A DNA stretch of 26,423 nt from Catenaria anguillulae PL171. Taxonomy: Eukaryota > Blastocladiomycota > Blastocladiomycetes > Blastocladiales > Catenariaceae. The notes below the pieces were generated by a model. The model was not told the origin of the DNA, made no database searches, and worked only from the letters and a program-made list of their open reading frames with translations. The stretch covers positions 1 through 26,423 of the forward strand of contig MCFL01000319.1 in assembly GCA_002102555.1 (NCBI GenBank), read 5' to 3'. Positions 1 through 10,185 of the stretch are shown here, one piece after another. The position numbers and the translations under genes were made by a program. Positions within the stretch are counted from its first letter, which is position 1, and each line of letters starts with the position of its first letter.

Positions 1-220
1 GTCTGCTGTCCACCTCTGCCATTCCTTTCCACCATTCTGTTGTGAACGTCTCGAGGGTTGTCAGAAACATGCAGTCTTTTCCGGCCGCCGCCGCCGGTCT
101 TCTAAACATTGTTTGATCCGCCAATGATGAGTTGATGGCGGTGCCGAATTGTGAAGTTGACGCTGCCTTCAATGAATGAATGACACTGAGCACTGCGACC
201 TCGACAAACCCCAAGACACC

Positions 221-1543
221 ATGACTCCGCCTCCCGCCAACGCCGACGTCGACATGTCGGACCACCACCTCCAACCGACGACGACGACAATGTCCACCCT
301 GTCGGCCCAACCTCAGAGCACTGGCTCTTTCGCCCATCCCATCCCTTGTCCCGCGCCTTCATTTCACTCCCCTCGCCACGCTGTCCGGTCATTCAGACCG
401 CGCCTGGTCTCTTTCGTGGCATCCGTCGGGCACACTGCTCGCCTCGTCCTCATCCGACAAATCTGTGCGCATCTGGGGCCCCGACCCATCGGCCTCGGCC
501 TCGGGCCCGGGCTCGGCCGCCCCCGGGTGGACATGCAAGGCAACGCTTGATTCGGGCCACAAAGCGCACCGTGCGCAGCGTTGCCTTTTCGCCGCGCGGC
601 GCCGTGCTCGCCACAGCATCGTTTGATGCCACCATTGGTATTTGGGATCGTGATCCCATGGCCGAGGGCACGGGCGCTTTGGAGTACGAGTATGCGGCCA
701 CGCTCGAGGGTCACGAGAGCGAGGCAAAGGCCGTGGCGTGGAGTTCGGATGGGGCACTGTTGGCCACTTGTGCAAGGGACAAGTCGGTTTGGATTTGGGA
801 GGGTACGTACTTGCACGTTCACTTGGTGGTTGACAAGACTGACTTGGCCTGACCTTTTTTCTTGCCGTTCAGTGCTCGACGACAATGACTTTGAGTGCTT
901 GTCGGTGTTGCAAGAACACACCCAGGATGTGAAGATGGTCAAGTGGCATCCGTCGTCGGAACTGCTCATTTCGTGCTCGTACGACGACACGATTCGCGTG
1001 TGGCGTGACGACTCTGACGACTGGTACTGCTCGGCCGTTGTCAAGGGACATGCGTCGACCGTGTGGGCTGTGGATTTCGATCCGTCGGGCAGATTCATTG
1101 GTGTGTCCATTTCCTTTGCTTCTCACTAATGATCGCCGTTGCCCAAGTTGCTGACCAATGCTTGCCTGTCAATTGCAACTAAAGCTTCCGTCTCGGACGA
1201 CCTCTCACTTCGCATCTGGCACCTCGCCTCGCCCGACTCGGTGACCCCATTGGCGCACATTCCCAATGCACACGACCGTGCCATTTACAGCGTGTCGTGG
1301 TGCCCGCACCGAAACTGGATTGCAACCGCCGCGGGCGACAACACGGTCAAGGTGTGGGCGTTTACCGAAGAGGCGGGTGGAAAGGCTGAGTGGGTGGCCA
1401 CGTTGGAGCAGCCGCATGGGGTCATGGATGTGAATTGTGTCGCCTGGAATCCAAAGGGAGCGGCAGGTGAGGGTGGCCAAGGGGTGTTGGCGACTTGCGG
1501 AGATGATGGCGAGGTGCGGTTGTGGAAGGTGCAAGACATGTGA
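221..1543 (+). CDS. CIA1: Cia1/CIAO1-like WD40 protein, cytosolic iron-sulfur assembly
   Basis: This is a seven-bladed WD40 propeller. Cia1 joins Cia2 and Mms19 in the cytosolic/nuclear complex that delivers Fe-S clusters to target proteins. Exons are about 221-802, 873-1100 and 1185-1543; the introns of 70 bp (GTACGT...CAG) and 84 bp (GTGTGT...AAG) restore frame exactly. Blades are visible at [75 protein letters not shown] and [12 protein letters not shown], each closed by xIW, xVW or xLW. The order and the [10 protein letters not shown] signature fit Cia1. Exon 1 has a one-base frame break near 559-565, between GHK and RTV. The first blade also lies in a frame with no ATG of its own, so the N-terminus is unresolved: ATGs at 221 and 290 are one base out of frame, and either a second break or a small unseen intron is needed. 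Cia1 is normally essential, so assembly error is as likely as real damage. Identity is confident; the start is not. Confidence 0.85.
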
Positions 1544-1656
1544 CGTGTTGTTTGGTGGACAAATGGAGTTGTTCCGTGTAATGTACGAGTAGTAATTAGG
1601 GTACTGGGGACTGGTATTCTAGAGGCAACCCCTTCACAATCTGCACGACATTTGCT

Positions 1657-4300
1657 TCATTGCAAGTCAAACCCGCTCAATCCGAGCTTGGCCAGCAGCT
1701 CCAACGGATCCCGCCCCGACAACATGGCCATTTCCTTGAACGCCTCCTGCTACCCAAGTTCAGCCTGCTGCCTGAATCTCTCCTGCGAACCCGTGTTGCT
1801 CTGAACTGATCCCGTTCCCTAACATGTCCTCGCCATCAACGCAGCGACCCCGTCAATAGCCCTGACCGCCTGCACGATCACCGAAGGTGCGTTTTCTCGC
1901 ATCACGACTTGCATCACATCGCGCACAGTCAAGTACGCGGCACGCTCTTGTTCCGAAAAGGTTGGGGGCAGCACACTCACCGTGACATCCAGTGCAAGCG
2001 TCCAGGTCTTTGCCGACCGCGTCGGCGGATGATAGTGCATGCCGTTGACGAGCACAAGGGCAAGCAACCCTTGCCCGCCGCCATTCGGGATCTTGCGCGC
2101 AATCGTTATCGCGCGGTGCCCGCGAGCGGTGTGCATGAGCATGAGCTGCAGAGACTCCTTGAGGTCAAATGCCGTGCCGCGCGCGGCACCGAGTGTCGAA
2201 GAGTCCACCAGGTCCATTTTGCACTTGCGCTCGTCCTCGGTAAACACAAAGCCCATCTTGTCGCCAACCTCCTCGGGCGTCATGGACGCAAGCGGCAGTT
2301 TCGGCAGACGGTGCAGGGATTGGTGGAACGGCAACCCGAAAAGGCCGGCTTTGGGGTGGAAGGCGTGCAGCTTTTTAGTCAGGACCAGTTCGACCGTGAG
2401 CAATTTGCGCGAAAGCTTTGCGGTTTTGAGCCACACGCGACATGGCATCCAAAAGGTGTACAGGTGGTTGTTGATGGAAATGAGAGCGGCGCCGCGACCA
2501 GCGGCCACTTGAGAGACGGTGGGCAGAGCGACCTTGTAGTCGGGGCCGTACGCGCTCACATCGGCAATGGCCGACATGGTTGCACCAGAATCAACGAGCG
2601 TGACAATCGTTGCCTTGCCCTGGGATTCCGCGGCTTGGCGGCTTGCAGTCGCCCTTGCTGCTGACTCGGCTATCCCGCGCGTGACAGTCAACCACGGCGA
2701 TTCTTCCATCGGCACCTTGCGCACCTGGAGCTCGTCCAGCGTCCACACCTTGCTGCCCATTGGGGCGTAGTACCCTTGCCCGGGCCCAATCACGTGCGGC
2801 CGTTGCAAACTCACGGCGATCAGCTTGGGGTCGCACGCCGCCAAGTGTCCCGGTAGATAGAATGCAATGGCAAGCGACTTGAGCTGGTGATTGAGGTCGA
2901 GGACACGCACTGATTCGGTCAAGTACTCGGTCCCGGCATACTTGGCGGACACGACCAAGTTGGGTGTTGGGAACGCGTCAAAGTCGAGAGGACAGTTTGC
3001 TTGCACGTAAAGTGCAAAGTCGGGCGGCGGTACGGCGAGATGGATGCCCAGGCCGGCGAGTTGCGCGTAGGTAAGCACGTCAGAGGCGGTTCCCTCTAGC
3101 GCATTGAGGTCCACGAGCTTGTTCCAGAACGTTTCGGGGACCTGGTACTGCGGTGAGGCAGCGTTGTTGCTTGTCCATGAGATTCGATTGGTCGCTAGGG
3201 TGGTCGCAAGCAGTTTACCAATGAGTGCCCCGCTCGTCATGGGGCCGCCTGATAGGCACATACACGACAGGCTGTGAGATTGATTACCACTGGGAACCAG
3301 GGACAACTAACAGTGAAAAGGTACGCACCAGCACGGATCGACTTTGTCATATACGTTCCACAAAACTCGCCTGCCATCTTGACAAGAGCGTCCATCAATC
3401 CCGGACTCTTTTCCACATCCACGGGTACGTCGGAATCGGGCACGCAAGCCAGGTAAACCGGTGATGTCCGCGCTGCTCGGCCACATGCGCCGTTGACCAT
3501 GTGAACGGTTGCACCACAGTGCCCCAGCTCGTTGCGTCCTCGGTATGCTCCAACAGCTGCAGCTCGAGCAAGATCGGAAGCTCGCCCATATCTAAACTCA
3601 GCATCTCACGAATGTACTCTTGGCGCGTGTCGCACGAGTTACCGAGAAGAAAGCTCGTCGTGATAATGTGCGGCGTGTGCGGGAGGGACGGTGAAATGAG
3701 TTTCAGGAGTGGGGAGGCGTGCACGAGGAGGTCGAGCAGGCCGCAGTGGTCGGCAAGGTTGGATGTGTCAATCAGGTCAAACCGGGTTGACGGGTCGGTG
3801 GCCAGAGTTTCCATGTAAGAAAGACAATGGTCGACGTTGAAGACGAGTTGCACGTGAATCGGACGGGTCGTGGCCGTAGCAGAAGCCGTCATGACAGTTG
3901 TGGAAGGCGAGGCAACGGGTTTTGTCTTGCCTTTGCCCTTGTTTGCCTTGGACGACTTGCTGGGCGCAGAGGGTGATGATGCCGACGCCGGCGGCAAACC
4001 AAATTGCCCGGTAGCCAACGAATGCACGCACTCGATCCAGTTGCCCACATTGGCGAGCATGTCACGCTCGAGCTGGACGGGCCGCCGCAAACCAAACAAG
4101 TGACCCTCCATCGGCAAAGTCCCGTAATGCACCGCGAAAACGAATGATCCGTCCGCCCTCGTCAACAACATGGACGGGTTTGCCGCTAACTGATCCAAAG
4201 GCACCGAGTTGAACCATCTGCCATGCTGAATCAGCTGCTCAGCCTCGGCGTTGACCTTGGCGACTTGCGCGCGGTTCGATTCGCCCATGGTCATGAGCCC
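1657..4300 (-). pseudogene. Family 1 copy A: 5'-truncated DUF4470-family gene relic
   Basis: This is a paralogue of the intact genes at 13152-16815 and 18040-21736. Similarity starts abruptly near 4300 at ESNRAQVAKVNAE, about residue 300 of the full protein, so the DUF4470-like N-terminal domain is missing. The family intron is preserved at 3249-3328 (80 bp, GTGCGT...CAG, phase 1). The first exon part changes frame once near 3430-3440, between FTWLACPIPT and DVPVDVEKSPGL. The second exon is open from the intron to 1819 and keeps family landmarks such as RPHVIGPGQGYYAPMG and WTLALDVTVSVLPP. It then stops before the conserved LPYPL(L/I)EGK region. The family's final motif survives further on at about 1657-1760 as DPLELLAKLGLSGFDL, after an internal loss of roughly 100 residues. 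It converges on CIA1 with only about 110 bp between ends. It is probably dead, although a shorter protein starting at 4294 cannot be excluded. Confidence 0.75.
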
Positions 4301-4859
4301 CGGGTCCGACGAGCTTCATTCCGGCCGTTCTGGGCATCGCTGGCATCTTCGACGCAAGGATCGTGCGAGTCGGCGCTGGCCGACCGGTCAGCGGGGCTGG
4401 TCATGATGGTGGATGCAAACGCAAATGCCCAATAATGCAGGATGTAAGGATTGCGCAAGGTACTTTCCATTATTTCGTTATTCATGGACCTTTAAAGCGA
4501 TGCTATACATTTCAGCACTGTCCCACGGATCGTCGTTACAAATTGCTTTGTCCGGATCTTGTCCGGAACAACATCAAGGGCATAAGTCCAGTGAAGGGGG
4601 CGAGGATGGAGACCGTAGAATGGGCCATTGCATCGTGAGCTGAGCGACGCACCACAATGTGGGTGAGAATGAGGAGATCTGAAGCTCTCCAGAGCTCTGG
4701 TGCAGTGTCACATAGTGAAGGTATAGATAAGTATTCTCGGCTCTGTGAGCACGTATCACTTTACACTCAAACCTGGAGGTTTGCAGAATATGTGAACAAC
4801 AGGCGATCATGATCCTCCCTCCCGGACCCTAAGCACGCACGTCAGCGGCTGATTTTCCA
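4301..4859. other. Intergenic stretch, 3' flank of family 2 gene G
   Basis: No gene is supported here. It lies between the abrupt start of relic A and the stop codon of the membrane-protein gene at 4860. It contains one member of a diverged repeat (about 4390-4470), whose partner lies downstream of the next array gene. The remainder shows no coding signature on either strand. Confidence 0.5.
4390..4470. repeat. Diverged flank repeat, copy 1 (partner 6603-6690)
   Basis: Shared blocks include GGTCATGATGGTG, a GCGAATGCC/GCAAATGCC segment, and GGATTGCGCAAGG against GGATTGCTCAAGG, in the same order and orientation. Both copies lie downstream (on the minus strand) of a family 2 gene, G here and H for the partner. 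The simplest reading is that the duplication unit that gave rise to genes G and H included 3' flanking DNA. Confidence 0.55.
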
Positions 4860-6072
4860 TCACACACGCCTGGATGCTCCAACATGGCACTGTTCCCCTT
4901 GTTCGCTTCTTGACAAATCCGTAACAGCGTCCTGTTCAGGTATGGCAACGACCAAATATGCCGGCGGATCTCCTTGCTGCTGTGTCCAGCCTGAATTGGG
5001 CTCCGAATAGTGATTAGAAACAGGCGCGCCGACATTGGAGAGCTCGATCTGAGGTTGCTCTTGTGCCTTTTGCTTGCCATTACATCGTCGCGCGCGCAGA
5101 TAGGTAAGCGAGGCAGCCAGCGCCGCAACAACGAGACTGAGAGAACAGACCAAGACGCATAGAAGCATGACGGTGTTCGCGGATGAAGCAGAGTGTGTGG
5201 ATGACCATGCTGGCAGGTGCGGCGAGTTGGTCACAGTTCCGATTGTTGTAAATGCGACGGTTGCGCCTGGAACTTGTGTGATAATTACAGGCAACCCGCC
5301 TGGAAGAGTGACGGTGAATACTGGAAGTGGGACACCCGGTGTGATGACGGTAACAAAAGTGGTCGATGCTGAGCCGGAGTTGATGGTGATGGTTGTCGTG
5401 AATGCTTCTAATGGAGCGGAAATCGAGGAAGACGTTGGTGCGCCAATTGCGGTTGCAACAGAAGTGGGCAAGCTGGTTGAGACAGCTATGGGAAGCGTTG
5501 TGGGAGAGCTCTGTTGAAGACGGCAATCGAAGTGGAGACGCACTATGGATGCAACAATCCAAGTTTGGAGCGTGAGAACATGAGAAGTGGGCCAAGAATC
5601 CTGGTGAGGACGTACAACTGTCTATCTGCTCATTCACTTGAGCCCAAATCGTGATGCCTTTAAGCAAGCATCTTGCAAACTCGGTATCTTCCTGCCGCCA
5701 ATGTCGGTGGGGAGCTGTGCCGATTCGCTCGGGGACAATTACACTCCCAAACCCGATTTGGCCAAGGGCTTCACCGTAGCGGATACTGATGTTGTTGAGT
5801 CCGGTGGGAGCAGTGAAGCCGAGAACATGTACCCAAGGAAGAGCAACATCGCCTTGACTGTCCATCTGATAGTGAATACTTTGCGGTTGTGATCCATCCG
5901 AGCAATGAATACGAAATCCACAAGGAATCACTGGCAGGAAGAAGAACTGAAGAACTTGAACATCCAGACGAGTAATGTACGAGTCCCCCAGGCAAACCGC
6001 GCTGAGCTCTGGAAGGGTTGTGCCATTGGAAGCGCTGCCAATAAAGTCGAGGAATTTAACATTGCCAGACAT
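4860..6072 (-). CDS. Family 2 gene G: single-pass membrane protein with PPxY tail (379 aa)
   Basis: Exons are 5616-6072 and 4860-5542. The intron at 5543-5615 (73 bp, GTACGT...TAG, phase 1) gives an uninterrupted 379-residue protein. The start MSGNVKFLDFIGSA aligns with the starts of the three sister genes. Residues 1-152 form an N-terminal domain with TRLDVQ, GFRIHCSDGS and RCLLKGITIW; its three cysteines plus one in LHFDC just after the intron are shared by all four genes. A Thr/Val/Ile/Pro-rich stalk follows, then a membrane helix at about 280-301 (VMLLCVLVCSLSLVVAALAA), a basic stop-transfer segment (RARRCNGKQK), an IELSNV motif and DPPAYLVV at about 343-350. PPAY is a PPxY motif of the type bound by WW domains of Rsp5/NEDD4 ubiquitin ligases. 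No N-terminal signal peptide is visible. Positive-inside bias suggests N-out, C-in. Family and function are not recognised. Confidence 0.8.
5245..5426. repeat. 182 bp tract identical to 7255-7436
   Basis: Read base by base, this stretch of the gene G stalk matches 7255-7436 in gene H without a mismatch. It encodes the FTTTITINSGSAS...VITPGVPLPVF...TVTLPGGLPVIITQV region. Identity stops sharply on both sides (GATT against GACG before it; G against A after AATCGA), and the flanking coding sequence is much more diverged. It is therefore a candidate gene-conversion tract. Confidence 0.9.
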
Positions 6073-7034
6073 TGTAGATCTGACTTGAGTTCATAGGTTT
6101 CTGCATCGCAACGAGCCAGTCTGCTGTGTAGGGCGGTTTGCGGCTTTTACGTTCGTCATTGTCAATTTTCTCGCGACCTGGAGTGAGATATTTGTGCATA
6201 GACACCGCACAGTTCGACGGCACACGGAACGGCTGCAACTTCACCGTGCCGACGACAGACTCGAATCATCTCGTTTCAATACTGAAAATAACTGGAAGAG
6301 AAACTTGCCTTGTTCGCACGAGATGGACGGATTGATAAATATGACAGGTATTGTGTGAATCGTCAGCTCCGAGGCCCAGGCCCAGGCTGAGGGTTAGACC
6401 ACATACATACATCGCATGCACCGGCGCGACAGACGTATTGTGGTGCTGAACAGGTCTTTGGGGATCGAGCTGGCCTGCGAGTTGAATACGGATAGGAGAA
6501 ACGAGCTGGCTCGTCCTTGGCAAAGGATGCACACACAAGGTCTGTTGGGCTTCATCCTGTCCTTGTTAACCGGCCTTGAGACTTAGACTTCGCACTGGCA
6601 GCGGGGTCAGAGGGATTGGTCATGATGGTGATTGTGCATGCGAATGCCAAATGATACAGGTTTCAGGGATTGCTCAAGGCTAGGTCGTTTGCGGTGCTCA
6701 ATACCTGGTGCAAACAGACGCTCGTGACAGAAAGGCCTAGGATTGTCAGCCAGTCGCCACTCGTGAATATCTTAGTGTGCGGTTCCCATAAACAACCAAA
6801 AGATCCCCCTCACCTCGCACCTCTGCTCCAGTAATTTTGTCAAATGGCCGAACGGACTGTCATACCTTTCCGACACGGAAGGCGTTCCCGCTTGCTCATT
6901 CAGCGTTCCGTCGTCGAACGGCACCGTGTTCGGTGTTCTGTAGCCGCAGCACCAACATCGGACCTCATCGGACATATGTGCTTGGAAATGAGTCCAGCCA
7001 CAAAGTCTGCTCGTGGTGATTGGGAACAGTTCTA
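6073..7034. other. Intergenic stretch between genes G and H
   Basis: This is the 5' flank of gene G and 3' flank of gene H. It carries the second copy of the flank repeat at about 6603-6690. Its short ORFs show no similarity to anything else in the window and are not supported as genes. On the minus strand the part just past gene H's stop continues without a PPxY motif, so the missing gene H tail is not simply displaced into another frame nearby. Confidence 0.5.
6603..6690. repeat. Diverged flank repeat, copy 2 (partner 4390-4470)
   Basis: This is the partner of the repeat at 4390-4470, sharing GGTCATGATGGTG, a GCGAATGCC block, ATACAGG/ATGCAGG and GGATTGCTCAAGG in order. It lies downstream of gene H as the other copy lies downstream of gene G. 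Confidence 0.55.
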
Positions 7035-8124
7035 TTAAATGTCGGACAGTTCGATCCCAGCTTGTCCTTGCGAGCTGTGCTCGCCGATGCTGTGCCAGCG
7101 CATGCGCAAATAAGTGAGCGAGGCAGCTAATTCGGCAACGACGAGGCCGAGCGCAATAATCAAGAAGCATATGATACTAACAGAGTTCAAGGACGAGGAA
7201 TTGTGGAATGAAGGTGGCACGGGAAGTTGGGGTGAGGTGGTCGCAGTGCTGACGGTTGTAAATGCGACGGTTGCGCCTGGAACTTGTGTGATAATTACAG
7301 GCAACCCGCCTGGAAGAGTGACGGTGAATACTGGAAGTGGGACACCCGGTGTGATGACGGTAACAAAAGTGGTCGATGCTGAGCCGGAGTTGATGGTGAT
7401 GGTTGTCGTGAATGCTTCTAATGGAGCGGAAATCGAAGAGGCAATTGTGGTTGCAGTATTTGTGGATGGGCCAAAGTTTGTGGTTGCGACGGATGCTTGC
7501 TCAGTTGGGGTGGGCGAGCTGGTCGTCGGGGTGGCAGTTGTGGCAAGGATTGTAGGAGAGGGTTGAGGAAGGTGACAAGCAAAGTGGAGTCGCACTACGT
7601 ATGCATGCAATGCAGTGGAGAAGGTGTGAGGGTGAGCAGAGAAATGGGCCAGACAGACAGAGAAACAACGTACAATTGAGGACAGTATTCCTCCGAGCCC
7701 AAATCGTCATGCCTTTGAGCACGCAACTGGCATACTCAGAGTCCATTTGTCGCCACAGAGGAGCACTTTCGAGGCCAGGCATGGGTTGATCGGGCACCAT
7801 GAGATCCCCAAGCCCAAACTGACCCAAGACTTCGGCGTGCCGGACACCGATATTGCTGATGCCAGTAGAGTGGGTCGAACCGAGAACATGACGCCAGATT
7901 CTAGCATCTCCATCATGATGGTAGTTGATGCTTTGAGGCTGTGATCCATCCGAACAATGGATACGAAAGCCAGACAGCGTATACGGTTGCCCGCCGAAGA
8001 GAAAGGCCTCAAGGTCGAGTCGGGTGACAATTGAACCGCCTTGACATTGTGCGCTGTGCTCGGGAAACGTAGCAGTGCCGGCTGCACTGCCAACAAAGTC
8101 AAGAATCTTTGTGTCGTTCGACAT
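7035..8124 (-). CDS. Family 2 gene H: single-pass membrane protein, short tail without PPxY (336 aa)
   Basis: Exons are 7674-8124 and 7035-7594. The intron at 7595-7673 (79 bp, GTACGT...TAG, phase 1) joins to an open frame. The start MSNDTKILDFVGSA matches the sister genes. The N-terminal domain (residues 1-150) carries TRLDLEA, GFRIHCSDGSQPQ and SCVLKGMTIW, with the four family cysteines conserved (the last in LHFAC). The stalk contains the tract identical to gene G. The membrane helix is at about 292-313 (IICFLIIALGLVVAELAA). The cytoplasmic tail is only about 23 residues, RMRWHSIGEH...GIELSDI, ending right after the family IEL motif, so the DPPAYLV segment found in genes E, F and G is absent. 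The rest is intact, which favours a functional variant over a dead gene. Function is unknown. If genes E, F and G signal or are ubiquitinated through PPxY, this one may differ in turnover or output. Confidence 0.78.
7255..7436. repeat. 182 bp tract identical to 5245-5426
   Basis: This is the gene H member of the perfectly matching pair described at 5245-5426. It lies wholly inside the stalk-coding part of exon 2. Confidence 0.9.
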
Positions 8125-8481
8125 GGTGGTGCATGCGACGGGGACGATTTACATAGCTTTCGACACCTTATGTATAAGTAAAGACCGTGAGGAGAGAAGT
8201 CTGTGCAACTGATCCATCAAGATTCCACCTCAATCATGTTGAGTGATCTGTGTTGAGTGAGACAATTGCTCACCGCAGCCTGGTGTAATTGCTCACCGTC
8301 ACTTCATGGCCGAACCGTACGTACCTAGGGAGAAGGGCACAAGCGTGGGTGCAACCGCCGTCATTTTCTACAGGCGCAGCATCTCAATATTGTGGCAACC
8401 CCTTGCGCTGCAATTGTTCCAGGGGCAGGCACCGCAATACCAATCACTGTACTTGAGACAACATATACCAGTGACAGACAG
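8125..8481. other. Intergenic stretch upstream of gene H
   Basis: This is the presumed promoter region of gene H. On the minus strand an AT-rich TATA-like element (ACTTATACATAA, about 8168-8180) lies some 50 bp before the start codon. Farther upstream are short direct repeats: GTTGAGTGA twice (about 8238-8261) and AATTGCTCACCG twice (about 8265-8299). These are possible binding sites, but nothing proves it. Confidence 0.4.
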
Positions 8482-9702
8482 CTATTCCCCACATCCCTCA
8501 TCTTCCGACTTGGCACACTTACCCGCCAGCTCATTTGGAACGTCGTCAACAGGACCCGCTTCGGGAATAGGAACAACGAGATATGCCGGTGGATCGACTT
8601 GCTGGGTATCGATTTCGCGGCTGACCATAGAATGGTTGACATCAACCAGCTCGATTTCAGCGTGTCGATGCTTTCTATGCTTTCGCCGGCGCACGCGCAG
8701 ATACATGAGAAAGGAGGCCAACGCCGCCACAACAAGGCAGAGCGCAATAATGAGCCAAGACAGAAATGCGATGTCGTCCACCGACGACGTGGACGATGGG
8801 AGCGCCAAGGGCGTTCCTGGGACAGGCGCAAATGTTGCCACCGCACCGCCACCTGACACTTGGGTGATGACGATGGGCGTCCCACCAGGTAATGTCACGG
8901 TGAGAGGTGCGGGTGCGACGCCGGGCGTGATAACAGTAATGATTGTTGTTGCAGAAACCCCAGATCCGATGGTGATGGTGGTTGTGAATGGGGTTTGCGA
9001 TGGAGCGACGTTCGTGGCTGTCACAGACCCCGGGTCAGGTCGAGCCACTGTGGAGGTGGTTGTTGTAGGACCCGAGGTCGTTGAGAGCAGGGTGGGGGTT
9101 GGTGGTTCTGGTGGAGGCGACGGCGTAGGTGGGGGCGGGCTGCAATCGAACTGCAGTTGCACTTGAAAAAAAAAAGAGAAAAGACAGAGTGAGGACTCCA
9201 GTGCATGAATGGTTGAACAGTGCCAGTTCGGCGTACAGCTGAACACTACGGAATGATCATTGCTCCACATTGAAACCCCCTTGAGCAAACAGCCCGAGGC
9301 CGCCGATTCGGATTGCCGCCAATCCACCTGGGAACCTGGTAACTGGACGGCAGTCGGCGCATAAACCCCAGCGTACGCAAACTGCGTTAGAATATGCGTT
9401 GATGATATCGATCGAACCGCCAGGTCTTTGATTCCTGCGGGCGACAATGAGCCGGCGTATTGCTTGACGAGGCCAATGGGCAGCTGAATCCCAACTTGCG
9501 AATTCATTCCTTGTACAGGTGATCCGTCCGAGCAATGGACTTGAAATCCGGAAATACCCAACGGCGCAAACCCGGGAAACTCTGGGGCTTCAGTGTCGAT
9601 ACGAGTGACAAACGAAGTACCGGGACATGAGGCCTTGTGCTCCTTCAGGTGGCTGCGGCCAGCAACGCCCAAAACGTCGATGAGCTTGATGTCTCCATTC
9701 AT
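8482..9702 (-). CDS. Family 2 gene E: single-pass membrane protein with PPxY tail (381 aa)
   Basis: Exons are 9237-9702 and 8482-9161. The intron at 9162-9236 (75 bp, GTACGC...polypyrimidine-AAG, phase 1) happens to be open in frame, so reading straight through would give a false 406 aa protein. The paralogues show that it is spliced. Residues 1-155 form the N-terminal domain (MNGDIKLIDVLGVAG, TRIDTEAPE, GFQVHCSDGS, GCLLKGVSMW) with family cysteines. A proline-rich hinge (SPPPPTPSPPPEPP) and Thr-rich stalk follow, then a membrane helix at about 289-310 (LSWLIIALCLVVAALASFLM), a strongly basic RVRRRKHRKHRH and the tail motifs AEIELVDV and DPPAYLVVPIPE (PPAY at about 346-349). The gene is closest to F at 10186-11396. 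By eye the stalk-to-membrane part is over 90% identical and the N-terminal domain near 60%. The protein is probably on a cell or vesicle surface; its ligand is unknown. Confidence 0.8.
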   Translation of the reverse strand: MNGDIKLIDVLGVAGRSHLKEHKASCPGTSFVTRIDTEAPEFPGFAPLGISGFQVHCSDGSPVQGMNSQVGIQLPIGLVKQYAGSLSPAGIKDLAVRSISSTHILTQFAYAGVYAPTAVQLPGSQVDWRQSESAASGCLLKGVSMWSNDHSVVFSCTPNWHCSTIHALESSLCLFSFFFQVQLQFDCSPPPPTPSPPPEPPTPTLLSTTSGPTTTTSTVARPDPGSVTATNVAPSQTPFTTTITIGSGVSATTIITVITPGVAPAPLTVTLPGGTPIVITQVSGGGAVATFAPVPGTPLALPSSTSSVDDIAFLSWLIIALCLVVAALASFLMYLRVRRRKHRKHRHAEIELVDVNHSMVSREIDTQQVDPPAYLVVPIPEAGPVDDVPNELAGKCAKSEDEGCGE

Positions 9703-9784
9703 GATGCTTGTGATGCATAGGTAACGTCAATATCTATGAGATCGTGAGGAAGTGGTGCCATGATGTATAGCGATGGGGCCGGAT

Positions 9785-10109
9785 TCTAATAAATCATAGT
9801 GGTGGAACTGACGAGCTGTGGCGAAAGCCGATGGTTTCGCTTGAAAATGTACATCATCACCGTAACCCGACCGCAATCGGCTCGCTAGGTATGATATTCC
9901 CTTGTCCCTTGTCCCTCGTCATTACTTTGGCGATCGCGACAAGCTGAGACACTGTGGTTGACCGTCGCCTTGATTTGTTGGGGCTGGACGCGGCCTGTCT
10001 CACCTCCCATTGATCATTCATGATGATGCCGCAAATCTCGTCGTGCCATGTCACACCCTAGAAATCAAAAAGATATTTACATTCATGTATGCTGGCGGAT
10101 TCAAGCAGG
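9785..10109. repeat. Upstream flank of gene E, homologous to 11528-11816
   Basis: This intergenic segment matches the region upstream of gene F in order: AATAAAT, GTGGCGAA(A/G)G, GGTTTCGCTT, ACCGCAAT, TGAGACA, TTGTTGGGGCTG, GTCTCAC, and GCTGGCGGAT near the far end. The E/F duplication therefore carried more than 300 bp of 5' flank with it. On the minus strand the ATTTATT within it is a TATA-like element about 90 bp upstream of the gene E start, also present upstream of F, and may be the promoter. No gene is supported between 9703 and 10185. Confidence 0.6.
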
Positions 10110-10185
10110 GTGAGCAGGGTGGTAAATAAGCTGGGTGGCAAGGGAGCTATTCCAATGCGCAGGTGGTGTCGGACGATTACCCACA

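Noticed and set aside
364-1110. 248 aa minus-strand ORF opposite CIA1
   Set aside because: It is antisense to the WD40 exons, with low-complexity composition and no motif; a shadow of GC-rich coding DNA.
4860-6072. Jacalin-like lectin assignment for the family 2 N-terminal domain
   Set aside because: The spacing of ITRLD, GFRIHCSDGS and the IxIRYG strand is suggestive of a beta-prism, but the glycine-rich jacalin signature is weak. A profile or structure search is needed before naming it.
8482-9702. Reading gene E as one uninterrupted 406 aa protein
   Set aside because: The middle segment is replaced by frame-breaking sequence in the three paralogues, and the splice sites align across all four. 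The extra residues end in a polypyrimidine tract with AAG, so this is an intron.
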